Shown here one piece after another: positions 58,235-64,000 of a stretch of 64,000 nucleotides of DNA; the first letter of the stretch is position 1, and every line of letters begins with the position of its first letter. Made by a program: the position numbers and the translations under genes. The notes below the pieces were generated by a model that had not been told where the DNA came from, searched no databases, and saw only the letters and a list, made by a program, of their open reading frames with translations. The stretch comes from Leptospira sp. WS4.C2 (GTDB lineage: Bacteria; Spirochaetota; Leptospiria; Leptospirales; Leptospiraceae), in assembly GCF_040833985.1 (NCBI RefSeq), contig NZ_CP162139.1, forward strand, positions 2,252,001-2,316,000, read 5' to 3'.

Positions 58235-58483
58235 ATGAATACTAAACTTACACTATCTCTTGATGACAAAATAATAAAACAAGCAAAGGAATTTGCTAAG
58301 CAGAGAAATAAAAGTTTATCTAAACTGATAGAAGACTATCTAGGAGGAATTTCTTCAAAAATCCCATCTAATGAAGAGAATCTTCCACCTGTGACAAAAA
58401 AATTAGCAGGAATACTAAAAGGTAAAAAAGAAATTGATATTAAGAATGATATAGCTCTTTTTCTTGAAAAAAAATACAAATGA
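58235..58483 (+). CDS. cassette C22: ribbon-helix-helix antitoxin
   Basis: An 82-residue protein with an RHH DNA-binding start (NTKLTLSLDDKIIKQAKEFAKQRNKSLSKLIEDYL) as in DUF6364 antitoxins and a C-terminal tail that would wrap the toxin. It overlaps the PIN gene by four bases (ATGA). Such antitoxins repress their own promoter; the leader of about 120 bases after the core probably holds it. Confidence 0.82.
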   Translation: MNTKLTLSLDDKIIKQAKEFAKQRNKSLSKLIEDYLGGISSKIPSNEENLPPVTKKLAGILKGKKEIDIKNDIALFLEKKYK

Positions 58484-58899
58484 TTCAGAATGTTTACCTA
58501 GATTCTGATGTTATTATCGACTATCTATATGCAAGAGAACCTTTCTTTCAAGAATCTGTAGAACTCATTTCACTAATAGAAAATAAAAAAATTAAGGGAT
58601 ATATTTCTTCACTAATTATTTGGAATATTTTCTATATTCTGGCAAAGTATACAAATGAGAAATCTGCTAGAGCATTAATTAAAGAATTCAAAACTATTAT
58701 AGAAATAATTCCCATTGACGAAAAAATAATCGATCTTGCATTAAATTCTTCAATAAAGGATTTTGAAGATTCAATTCAATATTTTGCAGCAAAATCAAAA
58801 AAGATTAAATATATTATCACTAGAAATAAAAAAGATTATCCCAATGGAGAAATTAAACCCTTAAGTCCGAAAGAATTTCTTACAATTTTTAAAGAATAA
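58480..58899 (+). CDS. cassette C22: VapC-type PIN toxin
   Basis: A 139-residue PIN-domain protein. Acidic sites appear in VYLDSDVIIDYL, in the middle (ESVELISLIE) and in DFEDSIQYFAA, and the C-terminal KIKYIITRNKKDYP matches the PIN family end. These toxins cut RNA in the cytoplasm. Paired with the RHH antitoxin upstream. Confidence 0.82.
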   Translation: MIQNVYLDSDVIIDYLYAREPFFQESVELISLIENKKIKGYISSLIIWNIFYILAKYTNEKSARALIKEFKTIIEIIPIDEKIIDLALNSSIKDFEDSIQYFAAKSKKIKYIITRNKKDYPNGEIKPLSPKEFLTIFKE

Positions 58900-58930
58900 G
58901 ATTGGAAATCCTTTTTAGACTTGTCTCCAG

Positions 58931-59094
58931 CGCATAACAGCGTGGAAACGCTGCGCTTCGGCACGAGGCCTCGCTTGGGCTGCGCCACATTTCCCTTCTG
59001 TCACTCGTTTGCATACGCAAACTCCGTGCCAGTCCCTAACGTCCCGTTCGGGACTCAGGGTCGGGAAACGTCGTCTCCACTAGTTCGTTATGCG
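58931..59094 (+). repeat. attC22
   Basis: Ends C22 (58107-59087). R'' CGCATAAC; downstream core GTTATGCG. Inner arms TTTCCC/GGGAAA. Confidence 0.9.
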
Positions 59095-59194
59095 AACATT
59101 GCGGGGAAGAGTCGCCACATCCGTGTGGCGTTTTTAAGAATTACAAAAAATATACATTTGACATATATACAAATATTGTATATTCTGGAAAATT

Positions 59195-59440
59195 ATGAAT
59201 CAGACTGTTAACATCTCTTTCGAAAAGGCTCTTTTAAAAGAAATTGATAAAATTGCAAAAAGAGAACACAGATCCAGATCTGAATTAATCCGGGAAGCAG
59301 CGAGAGCTTACATTGAGAAAAAATCTAAATGGCAAGCTATCTTTGATTTCGGTGTTAAATCTTCTGAAAAATCGAATCTTACTGAAAATGATATTTTCGG
59401 AGAAATTAAAAATGTTAGAAGAAGTAAAAAAGCTTCTTAA
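59195..59440 (+). CDS. cassette C23: CopG-type RHH antitoxin
   Basis: An 81-residue protein with a CopG/Arc-like start: NQTVNISFEKALLKEIDKIAKREHRSRSELIREAARAYIEKK. Its stop overlaps the toxin start by one base (TAATG). It would bind both operator and toxin. The cassette has a leader of about 100 bases after the core with a GCCACATCCGTGTGGC hairpin that may be the operator region. Confidence 0.85.
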   Translation: MNQTVNISFEKALLKEIDKIAKREHRSRSELIREAARAYIEKKSKWQAIFDFGVKSSEKSNLTENDIFGEIKNVRRSKKAS

Positions 59441-59856
59441 TGTTAAAAGTTCTATTAGATACAAATATTTATATTTCCGCAATTTTGTTTAATGGTAAAC
59501 CCAAAGTTGTTTTACAAGATTTAATAGATGAGATTTTTATTGGATTTATCTCAAATGAAATTATCGATGAAATAGAAGAAACTTTATCAAAACCTAAATT
59601 CAAACTTCCAAATGATTTTATCCAGTTTACAATTTCCGAAATCAGAAGTTCCACCACAATTATCAAAAATAAACCACTGAAAGATTATCTGAATTTAAGA
59701 GACCGAGATGATTTTCACATTCTTGAAACTGCTTTTTCCGCAGATGTTGATTTTTTAATCACTGGTGATAAAGACCTTCTAACTTTAGAAAAAATAAAAG
59801 AATTCAGAATCATAACTCCAGACGAGTATTTGAGAATAAAAGAGGAACTAAGTTAA
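59440..59856 (+). CDS. cassette C23: PIN-domain toxin (COG1569-like)
   Basis: A 138-residue PIN protein: VLLDTNIYISAILFNGKPKVVLQ holds the first Asp, EIIDEIEETLSKPKF the second region and RDRDDFHILETAFSADVDFLITGDKDLL the later acids. All active-site acids seem present. The antitoxin lies directly upstream. After the stop a GCGACATCCGTGTCGC hairpin leads into the attC. Confidence 0.86.
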   Translation: MLKVLLDTNIYISAILFNGKPKVVLQDLIDEIFIGFISNEIIDEIEETLSKPKFKLPNDFIQFTISEIRSSTTIIKNKPLKDYLNLRDRDDFHILETAFSADVDFLITGDKDLLTLEKIKEFRIITPDEYLRIKEELS

Positions 59857-59888
59857 GATTGCGACATCCGTGTCGCTCCCCGCAACGT

Positions 59889-60052
59889 CGCATAACAGCG
59901 ACTTACCGCTTCGCTTCGGCACAAGGCCTCGCTCGGCCTACGGCAAATTCCCCTTCTGGCATTCGCCTTGCGTTCGCAAGCTACATGCCAGTCCCTAACG
60001 TCCCGCAGGGACTCAGGGTCGGGGAACTTCGGTAAGTCTAGTTCGTTAGGCG
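59889..60052 (+). repeat. attC23
   Basis: Ends C23 (59088-60045). The C23 ends pair over more than 20 bases, including GCGGGGA, with a one-base insertion and the position 11 mismatch. Downstream core GTTAGGCG. Confidence 0.9.
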
Positions 60053-60160
60053 CTATGGGTGAAATTTATTGGATTTATACAAATTTTATTTACTTTATTT
60101 TTCCTGATTAGTGATTCCGTTAAATAAATTATTTGTATTTTTTATAATTGCTTAATCTCT

Positions 60161-61015
60161 ATGACTAAAATTCGTTTAATTCTCCTTACATCGTTTTCAT
60201 TGGTCGCTTTTGCAGCAAATTCAATTTTCTGTCGATTAGCTCTCAAAGGCACCAACATTGATGCTGCTTCTTTTACCAGTATAAGATTATTTTCTGGAGC
60301 TATTTCTCTTTCCTTTTTAACTTACGCAACACAGAAAAAAATGATAATTTCAGGAAACTGGATTTCCGCTTTTATGTTATTCCTTTATGCAGCTTGTTTT
60401 TCTTTTGCTTATATAGGTTTACCTGCTGCTACTGGGGCACTTCTTTTGTTTGGAGCTGTACAAATTACTATGATTGGTTACGGATTCCAAATCGGTGAAA
60501 CCTTAGATATTACAAAAATTTGCGGAATTATACTGGCATTTGCTGGCCTTATTTACTTACTTATGCCTGGAATTAAATCACCTTCTTTGCTTAGCTCTAT
60601 ATTTATGATTACAGCTGGTGTTGCTTGGGGAATATATTCTCTACGTGGAACCAAATCAAATAACCCAACGGCTACCACTTCAGGAAACTTTATTAGAGCT
60701 ATTCCTTTTTCAATTGTACTAAATATATTTATGTTTGATAATTGTAATCTTGATATTGATGGAATTCTACTAGCTGTTTTATCAGGGGTTCTTGCTTCTG
60801 GTGCAGGATACGCAATCTGGTATTCTGTATTGCCAATTATAAAATCTACAAACGCTTCTGTATTACAATTAATTGTACCAGTTCTTGCATCCTTAGGTGG
60901 AGTTATTATAATTGATGAACCTTTAACATTAAGAATCATTATTGCATCCATCATGATACTTTTAGGTATATCCATTGTATTACTAGGAAAATTGAATTCA
61001 AAAACTAATACATAA
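60161..61015 (+). CDS. cassette C24: EamA/DMT family transporter
   Basis: A 284-residue drug/metabolite transporter with about ten membrane helices in two EamA halves. It starts LTSFSLVAFAANSIFCRLALKG, with ALLLFGAVQITMIGYGF and SPSLLSSIFMITAGVAWGIYSLRG between, and ends IIASIMILLGISIVLLGK. It would export or import a small metabolite; the substrate is unknown. Base composition is less AT-rich than most cassettes, so it may have come from a different source. Confidence 0.87.
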   Translation: MTKIRLILLTSFSLVAFAANSIFCRLALKGTNIDAASFTSIRLFSGAISLSFLTYATQKKMIISGNWISAFMLFLYAACFSFAYIGLPAATGALLLFGAVQITMIGYGFQIGETLDITKICGIILAFAGLIYLLMPGIKSPSLLSSIFMITAGVAWGIYSLRGTKSNNPTATTSGNFIRAIPFSIVLNIFMFDNCNLDIDGILLAVLSGVLASGAGYAIWYSVLPIIKSTNASVLQLIVPVLASLGGVIIIDEPLTLRIIIASIMILLGISIVLLGKLNSKTNT

Positions 61016-61041
61016 TTCGCAAAATTTTCATACTGCCACAG

Positions 61042-61209
61042 CGCCTAACAGCAACTAACCGCTTCGCTTCGGGACTTCGCCCTCGCTCGGTCTGCGACAC
61101 ATAGGCTTCTGGCACTCCCCTTGCATGCGCAAGTGTCGTGGCCAGTCCCTAACGTCCCGTTACCGGGACTCAGGGCCAGCCTACGTCGGTTAGTCTAGTT
61201 CGTTATGCG
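61042..61209 (+). repeat. attC24
   Basis: Ends C24 (60046-61202). R'' CGCCTAAC matches the C24 start GTTAGGCG. Downstream core GTTATGCG. Confidence 0.9.
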
Positions 61210-61246
61210 CAACGGGAAAAATAAATACAATTTAAGGATTAAAAAT

Positions 61247-61984
61247 ATGAAAACTAAACGAACTGTACAGACTAGAAAATACAATATTCTTTTTACTATC
61301 TTAGTTATTTTAGGATCGTTGAATTTAAACTCCGAACCGAAAAATAATCAAATAATAAAATTAACAAAAATTCGCTATGTAAATACTATAAACGGAAGTT
61401 TGAGATTAAGATCAATGCCAAATATCGATTCTAAAATCATTGCACAAATACCGAATCAAAAGGAAGTAGAAATTTTAAAATTTGATGATAGTGAAGTAAT
61501 CTTAAATAATATAACAGGTAAATGGGTAAAAGTAAAATACAATGGTTTTGAAGGTTGGGTTTTCGACGGATACTTAATAAAAATCTATAATTTTTATCCG
61601 GAAGATGAATCAATGTATTTTCAATGTAATTCTGAAGATTCATATTTAAATAAGTTTAAACGATTAGAAAAAAGAAAAAACCTAAAAATCGATAAACAAA
61701 ATTCAGAAACAAAAAAATATGAAGATTCTTATGAAGAAAACATCACTTCAATGACGACTGTATATCTTGGAGGAGCTTACTCTACAGTAGTATTCCCTGA
61801 CAAAAGCATTAAAGATGTATTTGAATTTTACAAAGAATGTGATCCTAAATTAAAATTTGTAGATTACGATGAAAAAAATAATCAATTCCAAATAGAATTT
61901 AGATCAGAAAGCTTTTCGTCTGAGTCCTATAAATTTGAATATAAAAATAATAAAACTTTCGTTTTAACCGGCGGCCAAGCTTAA
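61247..61984 (+). CDS. cassette C25: SH3b-domain exported protein
   Basis: From the ATG at 61247 (AAGGA nearby; an earlier in-frame ATG at 61205 is part of the attC core) the protein has 245 residues. A signal-like helix (YNILFTILVILGSLNLNSEP) precedes an SH3b domain: NGSLRLRSMPNIDSKIIAQIPNQKEVEIL ... GKWVKVKYNGFEGWVFDGYL. The C-terminal part is a mixed domain. Function unknown; likely exported. Similar to the C2 protein in domain type. Confidence 0.75.
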   Translation: MKTKRTVQTRKYNILFTILVILGSLNLNSEPKNNQIIKLTKIRYVNTINGSLRLRSMPNIDSKIIAQIPNQKEVEILKFDDSEVILNNITGKWVKVKYNGFEGWVFDGYLIKIYNFYPEDESMYFQCNSEDSYLNKFKRLEKRKNLKIDKQNSETKKYEDSYEENITSMTTVYLGGAYSTVVFPDKSIKDVFEFYKECDPKLKFVDYDEKNNQFQIEFRSESFSSESYKFEYKNNKTFVLTGGQA

Positions 61985-62062
61985 AAATTATTGCTTAAAA
62001 TACTCTTTACAATAATCTAAAGAAATTTAGCTGAAATAACTTATTTTAAAAAGTTCCCGCAG

Positions 62063-62230
62063 CGCATAACAGCAACTAACCGCTTCGCTTCGGCACTTGC
62101 GGCCTCGCTCGGTCTGCGACACATAGGCTTCTGGCACTCCCCTTGCCTACGCAAGTGTCGTGACCAGTCCCTAACGTCCCGTTCCGGGACTCAGGGCCAG
62201 CCTACGTCGGTTAGTCTAGTTCGTTAATTG
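62063..62230 (+). repeat. attC25
   Basis: Ends C25 (61203-62223). L arms ACTAACCG and CGGTTAGT. Downstream core GTTAATTG, as before C20. Confidence 0.9.
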
Positions 62231-62698
62231 CAATTGGTAGATTCTATTCAAAAAAACCAGCGCGCAATTTTTCTTAAAAAGTCAGAGTCCAACTTTGCTT
62301 AAATCAATAATAGATCTTTATATCGGTTTTATTACTTTGTTAAAGATTCGAGCGCTTTAAAGAAAAGAATAAGAATTAAGAGGTTTATTTCTCTCCATTT
62401 CCTATTATTTTTTGCTCACGGTTTGCATGATTCAAAAACGATTATCGGGCTTTAAAGACCAAGAATAAGAAAGAAAATTTGCGCGCTGAGATTTCGCACA
62501 CTTCGTATATTTCTCAAACACAATAGGAAACCAACTGCAATTAACTACCGCTAACCACTTCGCTTCGGGACTTCCGCCCTCGCTCGGCCTTCGGCACATA
62601 GGCTTTTGTCACTCCTCTTGCTTTCGCAAGCCTCGTGCCAATCCCTAACGCCTCCGCTCGGAGGCTCAGGGTCAGCCTACGTCGGTTAGCTAGTTACG
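62224..62698 (+). ncRNA. cassette C26: ORF-less cassette with internal inverted repeat (copy 2)
   Basis: Same length (475 bp) as C20, with about ten substitutions and no insertions or deletions over the whole unit including its attC. The internal inverted repeat is at 62257-62275 and 62471-62489, with one further mismatch at the end. No plausible gene. Conservation of the noncoding body next to that of the attC suggests recent duplication or repeated capture. The ncRNA type is an inference. Confidence 0.4.
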
Positions 62699-62705
62699 TT
62701 ATGCG
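62538..62705 (+). repeat. attC26
   Basis: Ends C26. R'' CAATTAAC matches the C26 start GTTAATTG. Nearly identical to attC20. Downstream core GTTATGCG. Confidence 0.9.
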
Positions 62706-62716
62706 CCATCATTTAA

Positions 62717-63556
62717 ATGAAAGAACTAATTAATAAACTTTTATCAGAAAGTTATGATTTAAATCAAAAAATCGATATTGCAATCAATAATATCTCTATG
62801 AATCGACTAGGAAATATCAAAAGAGAATTAAACAAAGAACAAGAAAAAAATATCGATTTAATGAAAAGTTTAAACTATAGGAAAGCTAGTATAAATTTTC
62901 ATATTACGAAAATAATCGAAACCACAAATGAAATAATTGAACATACGAATCACGAATTTCAAAATAGAAGAATTGTAAATTATCAGGATATAAATTCCGC
63001 ACCGAACTACCTACTATTCCTATTGGATGATTTCATTTTTAACTTACTCTCTTTCTATGACTATCTAGCAAAATTAGTTTACCTAACCTATTTTAAGAGA
63101 ATAAAAAGGATCGATTGGAATTGGCTGATCATCAAAGCAAAAAAAATCAGATCAAGGAATAATTCAAATTTTTACACCAAATACCGAATTAGAAATGAAG
63201 ATATAAATTCATTGATTGAAGAGAATTATCAATTTATTCGAAAAATTTCAGATATCAGAAGTGATTTACTACACAATCGATCTTATGAATCAAATTTAAC
63301 TCAGAATTTTAATTGGACACCCGAATCGACCCACGTGGAAACGGTAATCAAATTTCCTTCTGAATATTCTCTGAAAATAAAAATATTCCAAGAATTTCTA
63401 AATGAGCAAAATATCACTGAGGCAGACATTGCGATTGGATCCTCCTGGATATATCACAGATTTTCAAAATCAATTTCTATTATTTTAAATATAGCTATTG
63501 AAAGAGTAAGCTTAGAAAATAAAGATATTCTCAAATTGAAACTGAAATTCCCATAA
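62717..63556 (+). CDS. cassette C27: HEPN-like protein
   Basis: A 279-residue helical protein. FLLDDFIFNLLSFYDYLAKLVYLTYF and FIRKISDIRSDLLHNRSYE (R-S-D-L-L-H, RxxxxH) fit the Cthe_2314-type HEPN group. The N-terminal 80 residues are helical and Lys/Asn rich. It may act as an RNase effector in defence; no partner gene is in the cassette. The ATG lies 12 bases past the core, with no clear ribosome binding site. Confidence 0.62.
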   Translation: MKELINKLLSESYDLNQKIDIAINNISMNRLGNIKRELNKEQEKNIDLMKSLNYRKASINFHITKIIETTNEIIEHTNHEFQNRRIVNYQDINSAPNYLLFLLDDFIFNLLSFYDYLAKLVYLTYFKRIKRIDWNWLIIKAKKIRSRNNSNFYTKYRIRNEDINSLIEENYQFIRKISDIRSDLLHNRSYESNLTQNFNWTPESTHVETVIKFPSEYSLKIKIFQEFLNEQNITEADIAIGSSWIYHRFSKSISIILNIAIERVSLENKDILKLKLKFP

Positions 63557-63566
63557 CAAATGACGG

Positions 63567-63728
63567 CGCATAACAGCGAGGAAACGCTGCGCTTCGGCAC
63601 AAGGCCTCGCTTGGGCTACGCCACATTCCTCTCCGTCACGCTTCTCGCTACGCAAGAAGACGCGCCGACGCTAACGCCTCTGCGAGGCTCAGCTACGAGG
63701 AACGTCGTCTCCCCTAGTTCGTTATACG
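63567..63728 (+). repeat. attC27
   Basis: Ends C27 (62699-63721); ends match over 17 bases except position 11. Inner arms TTCCTC/GAGGAA. Downstream core GTTATACG. Confidence 0.9.
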
Positions 63729-63744
63729 AAAGTGCTTAAAAATA

Positions 63745-64000
63745 ATGACTAAACTAGAAAAATTCTTAATCTTCATAGGAATTACGGGCATACTAATAGT
63801 AATTATTCCCATATTTCTATATATTATTTTCTTCGGACTTAATATAAGTCATGATCACCGACTTTGGGCAGAATCTGGTGATTTTTTTGGCGGAATATTA
63901 AATCCTATCTTAGCATTTCTTAGTTTTATCGCTTTATTACTTACTATAAATATTCAAATAAAAGAACATAGAGCATCAATTCACGAACTTGAAGAAACAA
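63745..64000 (+). CDS. cassette C28 (cut by window end): AbiC-like membrane protein
   Basis: A partial gene, about 85 codons seen, starting at ATG 63745. It has two membrane helices and the segment GDFFGGILNPILAFLSFIALLLTI followed by a coiled coil start (IKEHRASIHELEE). This matches the N-terminus of putative phage abortive infection (putAbiC) proteins. The rest, beyond the window, would decide. It starts 24 bases past the core. Confidence 0.6.
   Translation, partial: MTKLEKFLIFIGITGILIVIIPIFLYIIFFGLNISHDHRLWAESGDFFGGILNPILAFLSFIALLLTINIQIKEHRASIHELEET

Larger units (their letters stand above)
33909..64000 (+). mobile_element. integron-type gene cassette array without integrase (attC cluster)
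   Basis: 27 attC-like elements separate 27 complete cassettes and one cut by the window edge. All cassette genes read rightward with the attC directly downstream, and several stop codons lie inside the attC. Each cassette starts with TTRNNCG after the crossover G and ends with the exact complement, even for rare core variants, which shows that each unit is a circularisable cassette. The expected integrase side (left) holds a polymerase operon instead. Cassettes are AT-rich and attC sites GC-rich. Confidence 0.88.

Noticed and set aside
58921..59211. Open frame across attC22
   Set aside because: The protein is attC sequence read as codons and runs into the leader of the C23 antitoxin; not a gene.
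34658..63728. CRISPR array
   Set aside because: Repeats are about 165 bp, are strongly palindromic, vary internally and are spaced by whole genes, not by short spacers.
34658..63728. Miniature inverted-repeat transposons or REP/BIME elements
   Set aside because: No target-site duplications are evident, and complementarity links the two ends of each gene unit rather than only the ends of each repeat, which fits integron cassettes.

Overview
The window looks like a Leptospira chromosome, most likely from the saprophytic clade. Evidence is FlaB-type flagellins in tandem, lipoproteins with loose spirochaetal lipoboxes, a SET-domain protein, an LpoB-like lipoprotein and moderate GC in the left half. 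The species cannot be fixed from sequence alone. There are two very different halves: an ordinary housekeeping region (1 to about 33.4 kb) and a gene-cassette array (about 33.9 kb to the right edge) that continues beyond the window.

Left half. From left to right: a DedA/ATP-grasp fusion; an adenylate cyclase / hydrolase / DoxX operon; two envelope proteins; two flaB flagellin genes; and a long leftward operon ribH-nusB-TPR protein-methyltransferase-DEAD-box helicase-amidase-GerMN protein whose genes overlap or nearly touch. Next come a SET-domain protein, a GH57 alpha-glucan branching enzyme with a DUF4912 partner, a ribosome hibernation factor, an ECF sigma factor with a probable membrane anti-sigma protein, mutL, a PerR-like regulator, a flavin reductase, purL, two lipoproteins and a small membrane protein. 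The last unit is a three-gene operon with a Rad51/RadA-like protein that lacks the Walker A lysine, a small protein, and a family B DNA polymerase with altered exonuclease and motif C residues.

Right half. From 33909 to 64000 there are 27 copies of a GC-rich, about 162-168 bp palindromic element separating AT-rich units that nearly all carry one or two plus-strand genes. I read these as integron attC sites and cassettes: each element ends in a GTTRNNY-like core, and the 8-bp core at the start of each cassette is exactly complementary to the box at the end of the same cassette, even for rare variants (GTTATGTG with CACATAAC, GTTAATTG with CAATTAAC, GTTAGCCG with CGGCTAAC). Twenty-seven cassettes (C1-C27) are complete and a 28th is cut by the window edge. 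No integrase gene lies on the expected (left) side, so locally this is an attC cluster lacking an integrase.

Most interesting features of the array. (1) Complementarity between the two ends of each cassette extends well beyond the classical core, to about 14-22 bp of cassette-specific sequence, with a nearly invariant A/C mismatch at position 11. (2) The L arms of the attC elements show the same ACNNCG motif and A/C mismatch, have compensatory changes, and carry an extrahelical insertion of about 38 nt where classical attC sites have a single unpaired base. (3) An ORF-less 475-bp cassette with an internal 19-bp inverted repeat occurs twice without any length change.

Cassette cargo is rich in anti-phage and addiction modules (SEFIR/TIR, AbiTii, OLD-type ATPase-TOPRIM, NACHT, ApeA-like and other HEPN proteins, a putative AbiC-like protein, MNT-HEPN and two RHH-PIN pairs), in secreted lipoproteins or SH3b proteins, and in unknown membrane proteins. 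One cassette gene carries an in-frame stop.
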